Source of the DNA: an uncultured Pirellulaceae bacterium
Lineage (GTDB): Bacteria; Planctomycetota; Planctomycetia; Pirellulales; Pirellulaceae
DNA: 64,000 nucleotides
Direction: 5' to 3'
Assembly (NCBI GenBank): GCA_937944405.1
Contig: CALDYR010000063.1
Location: forward strand, 1-64,000
The notes under the pieces: model-generated
Told to the model about the DNA's origin: nothing
What the model saw: only the letters and a program-made list of their open reading frames with translations
Database searches by the model: none
Position numbers and translations under genes: made by a program
In this document: piece after piece, positions 19,179-28,735 of the stretch
Numbering within the stretch: the stretch's first letter is position 1
Layout: each line of letters begins with the position of its first letter

Positions 19179-21602
19179 TTACTCAAATAGATCATCAAAC
19201 GCCTCACGCTGGCGCAGCTTTTTCGTCTGTTCGAGCAATTTTTCTTGTGTGCTGATCATTCTTCGAACGATGTCCAGTAACTCATTTTGGGTTTCATACT
19301 TTACCAAAACGGACAATACATCATCCAACGCAATCAGCGCTTTGTCGGTAATCTGAATCGCCGATTCCGTTAGCAAAACCGCTCTATCGTTTTCTGCATC
19401 ATTCATCACCGGAGCTATCACTGCATCCAATTCCGTGATCGTGCTGCGCAGTTCGGTCATCACTCCGGCTGGTATCGCACGTAGCGGCTGAACAATTTTT
19501 TCAGCCAGCCGAATTTCTCGGTCTTCGGAATCCACGCGATTATTGATCAATTGTAAACGAATGTCTTCGAAGGATTCTGCGACCCCGATAATCTCCTGAA
19601 CCGATTTATCGAGCTGCAAGATGGCCCGTTGAGCGAATAACTTCCTCAATTCGTTCCGTTGATCGTCGGAATCGCCAACCAAGTCGGGTGTTGGGTTTTG
19701 GGACTCGCCGGGTTGCAATTGAAGCGCTGGCCGATGGTTATCTCGCCGGGTTCGAATTAAATACTCCCTCACGTCAGTCACTTCGTTGAAAATCAGTTCT
19801 AATCGTTTGCGTTGGCCGACTTCAAGCTGTTCTAAAATCTGAAGCAGTTCCGATGCAGACACAATCGACAGCGTGTACTGATCGCCGATCCCAATGTTGA
19901 CACCATCGCTCAGGTCAAACCGATCGGCTGCTTTGACCACTAAAGAAATTTCACCGCCCGAAGAAGGGAGTGCAAATCCGTCTTCGGCCAACGCCATTGC
20001 CTGAAAGTCAAATTGCGTCGCAAATTTACCCGCGCTTTGGAGAACCACATCGCTGCGCAGCGTATCGGTGACCGGCGTCTCGACCTCCAACCAAGCCGCA
20101 TCGACATCGTAATCGTCTTCGATGACACCATCGACCTGCAGCACCGCGTTAGGCGTGATGGCGGCCCCGATTCCCGCCAAGAAGGCTTCTACGGTCGGCG
20201 GCTGATCCGCGATCGGCGAAAGCGACACAATGTGAGGCGACTGAGAAACGACCCCATCGATATCAACCAAATAAAACTTTAAAGTCGTCGGCTGGAAAAG
20301 TTCTTCTACAGAAAATTCGAACCCCGAATCGGTGACCGTGGCCAAGGGATAATTCTGTTGCCCTTGGTCGGGGGCTTCGGATGACCGGTTGTCGATCACG
20401 TAGACCTTCATTAGCGGTTTGTTGCATTGCACACGCACATTGACGCGCGTGCCATAGGGCAATTCTGTTTTCCCAACCCAAGGGATTTCCCGCGCCGACC
20501 CACGCAGCGAGTTTTCATCCTGCATGTACTTAGGATAGGCACACTCCAAAACGGTGGCCGTCACGATTGGGGATTCGACGACGGAGATCCGATAGGGCCC
20601 CATCCGGCAATCCCCGCCTAAAACGGTGAAACTCAAGTCACTGTTGATCGCCGCTAATGGCGCTCCCTGTAATCGGTAAAGCTGCCAACGTTCACGCACC
20701 GCACCAACCTTGTTCAGCGTTTGACTGCCGTAGTTTTCGTCTTCGGTTTCAAAGTGTAGCTGGCAGGAGCGCGGAAGTTTCTTGGGAGGTGATTGATCAG
20801 GTCCGTTGTCAATCGCCGGTTGGGACGACCGAGCTTTCACCGTCAGGTTAAGCGTTGCACCTTTTGCGACTAAAAAGGTCACCGGCTGCGCGGGGTCGGT
20901 GTGGGTGGCGGCGACGGGTTGGTCGAATTCTGGAATTCCAGGAACCGGCGATTCGTATTCCGTTTTCAGGGCTACCCACTCCAACTGGCTTTCACGCGTC
21001 CACTGTTTCTGGTCCAGCAGATAAAGCCTTTCTAAAGCCGTCTGCAGCGCCGCTGGTCCTGTGACAGCAAATGCCACCAGAGACAGCATCCCTGCGGCAG
21101 CAACCCACATGGACCGTCGAACGTGACGGTCATTTAGCACCGTCGAAGCGGCGACTTCGCCTGCCAATCGATTTGCTTTTTCGCGGGATATCTCCAGCAA
21201 CGACGGGTGTTTTTGAGACGACAGATTCCCGGAATCGAATTCGACCGTCGTGATGAGACTTTCGGCGAACTGCGGGTTCTTTTTTTCCACCAACAACGCC
21301 ATGCTGCGATCATGGAGCGAAACGAAAATCCGTTTCAAGACCTTCGAATACAAAACTGTCGCAAGCACCAATCCGCTGAACACCAAAATCACGGTTCGTG
21401 CGGTTTGAGAAAGTTCTTGAAATCCGAACTTGACCGGCAAATAATCCGCGCACAACGCCCCCCAAAACAAAATCACGAAGCAGGCAAAAACAAGAGCGAT
21501 TCCCTCTAAAAACACCAACCAGCGAATTCGCCAACGGACGCTTCGGAGTAAACGGCGAACGTTAGCGTTCGAGCGTCCAGCAGAATTAGGAGAAGAAGCC
21601 AT
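19179..21602 (-). CDS. DUF4175-like large membrane protein
   Basis: An 807-residue protein with three hydrophobic segments near residues 28-50, 68-90 and 160-182. A long extracytoplasmic beta-rich part follows (about 190-560: PVAATHTDPAQPVTFLVAKGATLNLTVKARSS, then repeated Ig-like strands). The C-terminal helical and coiled-coil region (about 600-807) contains EQLEVGQRKRLELIFNEVTDVREYL. This layout resembles DUF4175/TIGR02302-type proteins and is common in planctomycetes, where such genes often sit near MoxR ATPase and DUF58 genes. No such partner is here. Function is unknown; a role at the cell envelope is an inference. Confidence 0.75.
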   Translation of the reverse strand: MASSPNSAGRSNANVRRLLRSVRWRIRWLVFLEGIALVFACFVILFWGALCADYLPVKFGFQELSQTARTVILVFSGLVLATVLYSKVLKRIFVSLHDRSMALLVEKKNPQFAESLITTVEFDSGNLSSQKHPSLLEISREKANRLAGEVAASTVLNDRHVRRSMWVAAAGMLSLVAFAVTGPAALQTALERLYLLDQKQWTRESQLEWVALKTEYESPVPGIPEFDQPVAATHTDPAQPVTFLVAKGATLNLTVKARSSQPAIDNGPDQSPPKKLPRSCQLHFETEDENYGSQTLNKVGAVRERWQLYRLQGAPLAAINSDLSFTVLGGDCRMGPYRISVVESPIVTATVLECAYPKYMQDENSLRGSAREIPWVGKTELPYGTRVNVRVQCNKPLMKVYVIDNRSSEAPDQGQQNYPLATVTDSGFEFSVEELFQPTTLKFYLVDIDGVVSQSPHIVSLSPIADQPPTVEAFLAGIGAAITPNAVLQVDGVIEDDYDVDAAWLEVETPVTDTLRSDVVLQSAGKFATQFDFQAMALAEDGFALPSSGGEISLVVKAADRFDLSDGVNIGIGDQYTLSIVSASELLQILEQLEVGQRKRLELIFNEVTDVREYLIRTRRDNHRPALQLQPGESQNPTPDLVGDSDDQRNELRKLFAQRAILQLDKSVQEIIGVAESFEDIRLQLINNRVDSEDREIRLAEKIVQPLRAIPAGVMTELRSTITELDAVIAPVMNDAENDRAVLLTESAIQITDKALIALDDVLSVLVKYETQNELLDIVRRMISTQEKLLEQTKKLRQREAFDDLFE

Positions 21603-21630
21603 AGTCGAATTTATTTGCCGTCAAAACCGA

Positions 21631-21650
21631 GTTCTATTAAGTTCTATTAA
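21631..21650. repeat. 10-bp perfect tandem duplication in a divergent promoter region
   Basis: GTTCTATTAA occurs twice in a row at 21631-21640 and 21641-21650. It lies between the divergent DUF4175-like gene and the metallopeptidase gene, 29 bases before the ATG of the former. Confidence 0.8.
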
Positions 21651-21792
21651 ATACGCGGAATCCAAATTTATATTGGGCATCGGTGCCAAACACAACACAC
21701 TCAGATCCGTTTTGAGCTTCTGTTGTGATTCGCGTTTTGCTACGGTGCGGCCTAAATGACAAAGAAAGACAAAGATTTCGGATCTTTCAGCA

Positions 21793-22638
21793 TTGTACAC
21801 CGTCCGATTCAACCTGACTTCTGTTCTGCAATGGTGCCCCATTTTGATCGCGATCACGGGGATACTGCTGTTTGGTTGTCGACCTGCGCTGTTTGGCACC
21901 GGGTTTGAATCCGCGGAAGTTCTGTCCACCGGCGAATTGCGGGTTCATTCGGACTTCGAGTTGCCGAGAAAACATCCACTGATCCAAGAATTAGTCGATC
22001 AAAAACGCCGGTTGGCAAAAACTACCGGTCTCAATTTTAGCACGCCGCAACTGCCGATCGATGTGTATCTTTTCCGTGACCGGGATTCTTTCGACGATTT
22101 TACCGCGAAATCGAGTTCTGCGTTTGCCGGTCGCCGGGCCTTTTTCATCAAAAACGATACGATGCTGAGCATCTATGCGGTGTGGGGAGACCGAATCGCG
22201 GAAGACTTACGCCATGAGGTGACCCATGGCTACCTGCACAGCGTCGCCCCTTCAATTCCGTTATGGATCGACGAAGGGATGGCCGAATTTTTCGAAGTCG
22301 GGCCTGGCACCGGCGGCCTCAACCAGGCTCACGTCCACCATCTGGCGGCGGCGTTTGAAGCCGGACTCTGGACGCCGTCCTTGGGGCGCATGGAAAGCTT
22401 GTTCGACCCAACGAAATTCTCACAGACCGACTACGCCGAGGCTTGGCTGTGGACTCATTTTCTGCTCTCAGATCCCAAAACCGCCGCCCTGGTTCGATCC
22501 CAGATACAGCGCTATCAGAACAAAACGGGAGTCCCATGGACCGCCAAAGTACATCACTTGGTACACGCCCCCAATCAACAGTTGCTAAAACATCTGACGT
22601 CATTAGGAATGCCGCAGCACGGAACTGAAAATGAGTGA
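21793..22638 (+). CDS. Lipoprotein zinc metallopeptidase (DUF1570/peptidase MA-like)
   Basis: A 281-residue protein with a lipoprotein-type signal: hydrophobic PILIAITGILLFGC, with Cys in a lipobox-like LFGC. The catalytic signature is HEVTHGYLH (gluzincin-like HExxH with a third His) followed by PLWIDEGMAEFF, the pattern of DUF1570/peptidase MA proteins. The YLFRDRDSFDDFTAK strand is also typical. The likely substrate is unknown; it would act outside the inner membrane. The start is a TTG at 21793, the only one giving a full signal peptide, and is therefore uncertain. Confidence 0.8.
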   Translation: MYTVRFNLTSVLQWCPILIAITGILLFGCRPALFGTGFESAEVLSTGELRVHSDFELPRKHPLIQELVDQKRRLAKTTGLNFSTPQLPIDVYLFRDRDSFDDFTAKSSSAFAGRRAFFIKNDTMLSIYAVWGDRIAEDLRHEVTHGYLHSVAPSIPLWIDEGMAEFFEVGPGTGGLNQAHVHHLAAAFEAGLWTPSLGRMESLFDPTKFSQTDYAEAWLWTHFLLSDPKTAALVRSQIQRYQNKTGVPWTAKVHHLVHAPNQQLLKHLTSLGMPQHGTENE

Positions 22639-23063
22639 ACCGCATCGTAGCCCGATTCGCCTGAACTCCGGACGATTAGGATCGGCGCCGGTTGCATGGG
22701 TCCACGCCCGAATTTTACTTCTGTGGGCATTGGAATAATGCAGTCGGCGTCGATCAGTTGAACACCGCGCCAAACTGTGGTCAAGAAACCGATTTGTATA
22801 GCATCACCGTCACATCCCAATTCAGTCCCGATGTCTTCCACAGTCAGCCACGGGATGATCAGGCGTTTTTCTTCTGCGATCGTTACGCGAACAGCGGCCG
22901 CCGATGGCGACAAAAGTAACAAAACCGTCGTAGTAAATAAAACGGCGCGTCCAATGAGGGGATTGGATGAGTAGTCTCCTGATACTCCGATTGGATCGGG
23001 TAACGCTGGATCGGGTTGGAACTGTTGATTGTTCGGCAGTATGAACTTTGAAAGTTTGGCCAA
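22575..23063 (-). CDS. Doubtful small secreted protein
   Basis: An open frame of 162 codons on the minus strand fills most of the 502-base spacer between two plus-strand genes and overlaps the peptidase gene end by 64 bases. It contains a credible hydrophobic signal (AVLFTTTVLLLLSPSAAA) followed by a polar region with four cysteines. Its only start is a TTG and I recognise no family. It may be spurious. Confidence 0.25.
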   Translation of the reverse strand: MAKLSKFILPNNQQFQPDPALPDPIGVSGDYSSNPLIGRAVLFTTTVLLLLSPSAAAVRVTIAEEKRLIIPWLTVEDIGTELGCDGDAIQIGFLTTVWRGVQLIDADCIIPMPTEVKFGRGPMQPAPILIVRSSGESGYDAVHSFSVPCCGIPNDVRCFSNC

Positions 23064-23140
23064 TGATTTACACTAATAGGTCCGTTAAGATGAAATCCCA
23101 TTAGCTTTTGCGATCGTACTGACTTCACTGGGCCAACGCG

Positions 23141-24112
23141 ATGATTTTTCGAACTTCCGTTTTCAGCATTTTGACTTCCGTTTTTTCCGCTGTGATCACG
23201 ATTGCCATCGGCCCGTCGTTTGCAACAGCGCAACAGTCACCCTCCGCTACAGAAGCGCCAGCAGTTTTGGTTGACTCGAATTGGTTAACCGAACGGATCG
23301 ACGAAGTTCGTTTAATTGATTTGGGACAGACCGAAGACGCGTTCAACCGTGGGCATATTAAAAACGCCGTTTACGTCGACTGGAAAACTCAGATCACCAA
23401 TCCGACGACCTCAAATTTGTTCAATCTGCCGCCGCGCGATTCGCTGGAAACACTGCTTTCCCAGTTAGGCGTGACCCCCGAAATGTCGATCGTATTAGCC
23501 GACAACCGCAGCAACCGCATCAGCACTAGGTTTTACTGGACCTTAAAAATCTACGGGCACGCCGATGTCAGAATTCTCAATGGCGGCACTTTCGCGTGGA
23601 GAAAAGCTGGTAAAAAACTTTCCACTGAAAAACATCCCCCCCAACCGACCCAGTACAAATTTCCCAACGGAAATGAAAAATACGCTGCTGACAACTTCGC
23701 CGACACCCAATCGGTGATCGATTCGATCAAACAAGGCGATGTGCTGATCGACGGAAGACCCACACCACAATATACCGGCGCCGAACCCGGAATTGTTTTT
23801 CACACCAACCTTTCGCATCAACGACGCGGTCACATCGAATCGGCAATCAACGTTCCGTGGCGAGAAAATTTCACCGAACAGGGCAAATTTAAATCGGTCA
23901 ATGAACTGGGCGAACTGTATGAAAACGCCGGAGTGACGCGCGACAAAAAAATCGTAACCTACTGCAACGAAGGACTTCACGCGGCACCAACATGGTTTGT
24001 GTTGAAAGAACTTCTGGGGTACCCCAACGTAAAACTCTACGACGATTCGATGGGCGTGTGGGCGAACCGAACCAACACCCCCATGACCCAAACCGAAGCG
24101 ATAAAAAAGTAA
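23141..24112 (+). CDS. Exported thiosulfate/3-mercaptopyruvate sulfurtransferase (rhodanese)
   Basis: A 323-residue protein with a signal peptide (MIFRTSVFSILTSVFSAVITIAIGPSFATAQ) and two rhodanese domains. The N-terminal domain (about 40-160) has SIVLADNRSNRISTRF, with no Cys at the catalytic place, as is normal. The C-terminal domain holds VTYCNEGLHAAPTWF, whose Cys carries the persulfide. The loop CNEGLH differs from the textbook CRxGxT/R loops, so the sulfur donor cannot be read from it. Export suggests a role in periplasmic sulfur or cyanide handling. It stands alone. Confidence 0.88.
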   Translation: MIFRTSVFSILTSVFSAVITIAIGPSFATAQQSPSATEAPAVLVDSNWLTERIDEVRLIDLGQTEDAFNRGHIKNAVYVDWKTQITNPTTSNLFNLPPRDSLETLLSQLGVTPEMSIVLADNRSNRISTRFYWTLKIYGHADVRILNGGTFAWRKAGKKLSTEKHPPQPTQYKFPNGNEKYAADNFADTQSVIDSIKQGDVLIDGRPTPQYTGAEPGIVFHTNLSHQRRGHIESAINVPWRENFTEQGKFKSVNELGELYENAGVTRDKKIVTYCNEGLHAAPTWFVLKELLGYPNVKLYDDSMGVWANRTNTPMTQTEAIKK

Positions 24113-24583
24113 ACGCTGGCCTCTTCAGACGCCCCCGCGCAAATTTGCAAGCTCCTTATTTCGCCAGCGTTTCGCGGATTTTAGTCGCAAGCTTCGAAAT
24201 CGTAGAGAGATCGGCCAGAGTTCCCGACAGCTTTATTCACGGGAACTCGGGGGACTCCCACAACATTGACGGGCCAAGGCAAGGCCCCGATCGAGGCCTC
24301 CTGCACGAACGCGCGCTAAAGCCTAAAACATTCATGGGTGTGTACTTACGACAAATTCCACCGGCAGCTTTTGTTTTATCAGTGCAATAACGGGCATCGA
24401 TTGGCTACCCCTGCGCTAACAATTTACGGTCCAAAGCTTGCTCAAAACCGCGACACCCCGAAAAGGCGAAAAGGCTTCCATTGCAAGTCAATCTTGTGCT
24501 TGACCGGCACATTCTTTAGCCTCCGGCGATCGAGAGGGTTTCTCAGAGTCCTCCTAATCGTTTTCATAAAACGGAATCGTCTT
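24113..24583. other. Intergenic region, no gene seen
   Basis: These 471 bases between the sulfurtransferase and the glycosyltransferase hold no supported gene. The reading frame of the glycosyltransferase is open back to 24338, but that stretch is Cys/Arg-rich and does not look like protein. A 9-base inverted repeat (24112-24120 and 24163-24171) has a 42-base loop and no T-run. Confidence 0.5.
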
Positions 24584-25594
24584 ATGTCGCAAGTCTCAAT
24601 CGTGATGCCTGTTTTCAACGAAATTGAAAACGTGGACCTGATGTATCAGGAATTAGTTTCCACGATGAAGAACCAGCATCGAGGCTTTGAACTTATCATC
24701 GTTGATGACGGCAGTCACGACGGCACGCAGGATGCGTTGACGGAGATCGCGCACTCTGACCCGCGCGTAAAATTAGTTGTCCTGAGACGTAATTTTGGCC
24801 AAACTGCGGCCATGATGGCGGGCATTCAGAACGCAACTGGCGAAATCATCGTAACCATCGACGGTGACCTGCAAAACGATCCCGCTGATATCCCCATGAT
24901 GATCGATACCTTGGAAACAGGCTTCGATTTGGTCCACGGCTGGCGAAAAAAAAGACAAGACAAAACAATCAGCCGCAAACTGCCTTCCAAAATTGCAAAT
25001 TGGATCATCTCTAAAACAACCAAATTCCCGATCCACGATATCGGTTGCACGTTAAAAGCGATGCGCGCCGACGTCGCAAAACAATTAGAACTGTACGGAG
25101 AAATGCACCGTTTTATCCCTGTACTGGCCAACCACTTGGGCGCCAATTGCGCCGAAGTCGTTACCCACCATCGTGCTCGACAGTTCGGCCAGTCAAAGTA
25201 CGGAATCGATCGCACCTTGCCCGTTCTGCTGGACTTGATTACGGTCAAATTCCTCACCGACTATCAAGCTAGCCCGATGAGGATGTTTGGGAAAATGGGG
25301 CTGATCATGGGAACGACGGGTGCAGCGGGTATGGGCGTTTCAATCTTGTTGTGGATGTTTGCGGTCGCCGGTTCTATCAAGGCGTTATTGTTCACACTGT
25401 CGGCGATCTCATTGGCCGCAAGTATCCACCTGCTTGCCTTGGGGTTAATCGGCGAAGTGTGCACCCGCATTTATTACACGCCCAACAACAAAAAGAACTA
25501 CCAAGTGCGGTATTTTGTCAACTTTGAAAACGACGATGATCAATCTGCCCCCCCCGCCCAGAGCAAGCAAAAATTCCCTCGCTTGGCGGCTTAA
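24584..25594 (+). CDS. GT2 polyprenyl-phosphate glycosyltransferase (DPM1/GtrB-like)
   Basis: A 336-residue membrane-bound family 2 glycosyltransferase. MSQVSIVMPVFNEIENVDLM opens the GT-A fold. VTIDGDLQNDP is the metal-binding DxD-type motif and GCTLKAMRADV the usual acceptor loop. RARQFGQSKYGIDRTLPVLLDL then leads to two C-terminal membrane segments (about 235-260 and 266-290). Such enzymes move a sugar from a nucleotide to undecaprenyl or dolichyl phosphate for later use on the outer side of the membrane. I start it at the ATG at 24584, where the family fold begins. The C-terminal tail is polar (DDDQSAPPAQSKQK). Confidence 0.9.
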   Translation: MSQVSIVMPVFNEIENVDLMYQELVSTMKNQHRGFELIIVDDGSHDGTQDALTEIAHSDPRVKLVVLRRNFGQTAAMMAGIQNATGEIIVTIDGDLQNDPADIPMMIDTLETGFDLVHGWRKKRQDKTISRKLPSKIANWIISKTTKFPIHDIGCTLKAMRADVAKQLELYGEMHRFIPVLANHLGANCAEVVTHHRARQFGQSKYGIDRTLPVLLDLITVKFLTDYQASPMRMFGKMGLIMGTTGAAGMGVSILLWMFAVAGSIKALLFTLSAISLAASIHLLALGLIGEVCTRIYYTPNNKKNYQVRYFVNFENDDDQSAPPAQSKQKFPRLAA

Positions 25595-25774
25595 AAGCGC
25601 GCATGAAACGATTTGAGAATTTGGTCGACGCCCCTTCTGTGCCCGAGTTATTATGGCCCACCGCCACCCGAAGGCGCACGTTTTTCCGATCGGTGGAGGG
25701 TCAAGATCAATGGGGCAGCAGCGCGGTTATTCCAAGACCAAACCGTCAATAAATTACCATATTGTTACGTTATC

Positions 25775-26203
25775 ATGATCCACTTGATGTGCCGCGTCGC
25801 ATTCGACTTTGGAATGCTTATCCTGATTTGGTTGGTCCAGCTAATCATCTACCCATCTTTTGAATTCACCGACAAAGACGCATTTTTAGGCTGGCACGAA
25901 AAGTACACCGGGCTGATCACCATCGTCGTCCTACCGTTGATGCTGGGCCAACTGGGGCTAACCCTTTATCAGCTAACCTACGATCGCTCTTGGTCGACGA
26001 TCACGTGCGTTGGCCTGATAGCTTTCTGTTGGATTGTAACTTTTACACTCTCCGTCCCCGCACACAATCAATTGCAGTCAGTTGGAAATGAATTAGAAGT
26101 CGTAAGGTGGCTGGTGTTAACGAATTGGCTTCGAACGATTGCTTGGACACTAGTTTCGGTACTATCGATACGTTATTTCGTACTGCTATCAAAGCCATCA
26201 TAA
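25775..26203 (+). CDS. Small four-helix membrane protein
   Basis: A 142-residue hydrophobic protein with four predicted membrane segments: FGMLILIWLVQLIIYPSF, LITIVVLPLMLGQLGLTLY, TITCVGLIAFCWIVTFTL and AWTLVSVLSIRYFVLL. The pattern VPAHNQLQSVGNELEVVRWLVLTNWLRTIAW is like DUF1772-type anthrone-oxygenase-like membrane proteins. Function is unknown. The frame is open from 25613, but I use the ATG at 25775, where the first membrane segment begins a few residues in. The ATG at 25787 is equally possible. Confidence 0.7.
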   Translation: MIHLMCRVAFDFGMLILIWLVQLIIYPSFEFTDKDAFLGWHEKYTGLITIVVLPLMLGQLGLTLYQLTYDRSWSTITCVGLIAFCWIVTFTLSVPAHNQLQSVGNELEVVRWLVLTNWLRTIAWTLVSVLSIRYFVLLSKPS

Positions 26204-26325
26204 ATTGAAAAAACGTATTGACATTGGGCTTGACGGTTTTGAAAGCGGTTGGTAATCACAAATTTATCCAACCCGGTCGAGCCACAGTTCGACCGATACT
26301 ATCTCCTTTTCCAAAGAGTCAAATC

Positions 26326-26973
26326 ATGAAACGTTTAATGTTCTGTTTTTCGTTGCTCGTCTGCGCTGTTGCTTTGGGTTGCTCCAGCACACGCACCACC
26401 GACACCGCGCGAACTGGGATGGAACAGCTATTGATCTCCAACGCAGTTGACCAGACCATGAACAAAACTTTTTTGCCAGACGTTGCCGGCAAAAAGGTTT
26501 ACCTCGAAGAAAAGTATCTCAATGCCGTCGACAAAGGCTATATCGTGGGGTCGATGCGTCGCAAACTGCTCAACGCCGGTGCGATGTTGGTTGACGCCAA
26601 AGAAGGATCAGAGATCACGATCGAACTCTGTTCTGGCGGCGTGGGCACTGACAACGTTGAGAGCTTCATCGGCGTCCCGGGACTGACGGTTCCAGGATTG
26701 CCGATCGAACTCCCCGAGGTCCGGTTGTACGAAAAGAAAAGCCAATTCGGCACCGCAAAATTGAGCGTCGTTGCCTACGACACGCCTTCGGGACAGTTAG
26801 TCTATGACGGCAATGGAACCTTGGCGCGGGCCGACGATTCGAATTGGTCAGTCTTGGGAATCGGGCCGTTTCAGGAGGGTTCCGTACGCAACGAAGTCAA
26901 CCGGCAAACCGGCGATACCGACTTCACCGCGCGGGTTGCTAATGCCGTCGATTTTGGCGCCAAAACGCGATAG
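26326..26973 (+). CDS. Conserved lipoprotein of unknown function
   Basis: A 215-residue lipoprotein: MKRLMFCFSLLVCAVALGCSSTRTTDTAR has a basic start, a hydrophobic core and the lipobox ALGC. The mature part has TGMEQLLISNAVDQTMNKT, then KVYLEEKYL, and a conserved-looking GVPGLTVPGLPIELPEVRLYEK segment. It resembles a planctomycete lipoprotein family in the DUF6655 range, but that is from memory and unverified. It ends three bases before the convergent ABC permease gene; no terminator hairpin lies between. Confidence 0.8.
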   Translation: MKRLMFCFSLLVCAVALGCSSTRTTDTARTGMEQLLISNAVDQTMNKTFLPDVAGKKVYLEEKYLNAVDKGYIVGSMRRKLLNAGAMLVDAKEGSEITIELCSGGVGTDNVESFIGVPGLTVPGLPIELPEVRLYEKKSQFGTAKLSVVAYDTPSGQLVYDGNGTLARADDSNWSVLGIGPFQEGSVRNEVNRQTGDTDFTARVANAVDFGAKTR

Positions 26974-26976
26974 GAG

Positions 26977-28680
26977 TTAATTCATCGCAACGGAATCCAC
27001 ACCGGGGTCGAATCTTTCAAACATTTTCGCCAGGCACCGCACACATGCGTAGGCTAAACCGCAAACCACCGTCGTTGTGCCGGCGAGAAAGATCGCTCCT
27101 ACGGTGAATTGGTAACCGCCATCGGAAAAACCAAATTGTTTGGCCAAGTAACTGCACGCAAGCGCCCATATCAAAAGTAAACACAGCGCCAAAGCCCACA
27201 CGATGGCTTTGCCCGTAAAGGTCAGCACCGATCGTATTAAAACGTCAGCCCCTTCCTTGTTGCGGCGGTAGGGATGCAGCATGAAAATGATGTTCTCAGA
27301 AGCGAAAATCAACACGTTCATCGGCACGATCACAAGCCAGCACAAGGCCAAAAACGATGCACTGGCAACGCCGGAAAATGACGCAATGCCAAACACAATC
27401 GCTTGAAAAAATGAACACAGCACAACCGGCGCGGCAAGTTGCCCGATCACGATGTTGATCGATTCAATCGGCAGTTTTTTCAACACCGCCATCCGGTCAA
27501 CATCGCGGCGGAAATCTAACATCAATGCCGCCGGCAGCAAAAGGTAAGAGTAAAACAATAAACTGGCGACTAAAAACAACGCCGCATTCGGCGGCCGGGG
27601 CGTGGCAAACATTGGAACACAACACAGCGCGATCGGTATCGAAAAACTAACGATCAACGACGCCCGGTAATTCCATGCGCCATAGAATTGCCTCCATGCG
27701 ACCGCGCCAATGCCGCGCAAACGGTAGGGCACGACGACCGGGCGTTTATTTTTTCCAATCATTTGTTGGCCTAACGGTGAGGCCGCTTTGAGCCGTCGCA
27801 AATTCGTTCGGTCTTGACGTTGACAGGCTCCAATCATCCACGTGTTGGCCATCACAGCAGCGTAACCAGCGATCCCAACGAAACATAATCCAGCCAGCAA
27901 CCGTTGCAAGAACAGACCGTCAAACCTTTCGGTCAAAATCAAGTCACTGAAGCAGTAAAACGGATAGACAACCAGTGCGCCAAAACCGGAATTCGTAAAT
28001 TCGGCGATCTGCATGGCCACGGCAAGCAAAAATTGATATGCCGCCGGACTGGCGAGTTTCTCTTGGACGCCGGGTTGGTCGATGACGTTGGCAACCGCAG
28101 TTCCCAACATCGCGCAGACCATCACCGCGCTCGCCCCCCGTATCCAGCGCAGGCGTTGTTTCCCGATGCCAAAAATAATGACTTCGGTGACAATCCGGAC
28201 AAGCTCTAAAAAGCACAGACCGAAGGCCATTCCGATGAAACCGGCAAACCATTGTTTTAGGTCCGGGATCATCACCAAGACAAAACACACTGATTTCAGC
28301 AGCGCTGAAATGGCAGTCGTGGCCATGCGGTACACGACCAAAGCCGTTCGGCTGATGGGGGCCGTTTTGAGAATCTGCGTTTCGCTCGGAGTCCACTCGA
28401 AAGGTTCGACGGTTTTTCGAAAAACTATTTTCAGCATCTGAAATAACAAAAATCCGGCTAAACCCAACGCGAGGCGGGTCTGCAACATGTCACGGTCCGC
28501 CGGTTCGCGCAGAAAGACGCTGAGGACAATTTGAGACAACCAAACACACCCCAGCACCGCGGCCACAATCGTGACCGCCATTCGTCGTGGCGATCTAAGT
28601 GCGCGTAACGTTTTACAGGTTTTCGCTTTCGCGTTCTGAAGAAATAGGGCGCCCAAGGCAGGGTGAAGAATTGAGTTCAT
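26977..28680 (-). CDS. ABC exporter permease
   Basis: A 567-residue polytopic membrane protein with about 12 hydrophobic segments and no ATPase motifs. It lies directly downstream of an ABC ATPase gene (55-base gap) and pairs with it. The cytoplasmic signature TPSETQILKTAPISRTALVVYRM, just after the second membrane segment, is seen in putative ABC exporters (PF16962-like). A second half resembles the first, at REDV-like DFRRDVDRMAVLKKLPI. The substrate is unknown. It converges with the lipoprotein gene. Confidence 0.8.
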   Translation of the reverse strand: MNSILHPALGALFLQNAKAKTCKTLRALRSPRRMAVTIVAAVLGCVWLSQIVLSVFLREPADRDMLQTRLALGLAGFLLFQMLKIVFRKTVEPFEWTPSETQILKTAPISRTALVVYRMATTAISALLKSVCFVLVMIPDLKQWFAGFIGMAFGLCFLELVRIVTEVIIFGIGKQRLRWIRGASAVMVCAMLGTAVANVIDQPGVQEKLASPAAYQFLLAVAMQIAEFTNSGFGALVVYPFYCFSDLILTERFDGLFLQRLLAGLCFVGIAGYAAVMANTWMIGACQRQDRTNLRRLKAASPLGQQMIGKNKRPVVVPYRLRGIGAVAWRQFYGAWNYRASLIVSFSIPIALCCVPMFATPRPPNAALFLVASLLFYSYLLLPAALMLDFRRDVDRMAVLKKLPIESINIVIGQLAAPVVLCSFFQAIVFGIASFSGVASASFLALCWLVIVPMNVLIFASENIIFMLHPYRRNKEGADVLIRSVLTFTGKAIVWALALCLLLIWALACSYLAKQFGFSDGGYQFTVGAIFLAGTTTVVCGLAYACVRCLAKMFERFDPGVDSVAMN

Positions 28681-28735
28681 GATTTTTGAAATGCGATAGC
28701 CAAAAAAGCGGAGGTGTTAGACGCGCGAAGAGAAA

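Noticed and set aside
24112-24171. Inverted repeat AACGCTGGC/GCCAGCGTT after the sulfurtransferase gene as terminator
   Set aside because: The loop is 42 bases and there is no T-run.
24338-24583. N-terminal extension of the glycosyltransferase to 24338
   Set aside because: The 82 extra residues are Arg/Cys-rich and precede the family's normal start MSQVSIVMPVFNE.
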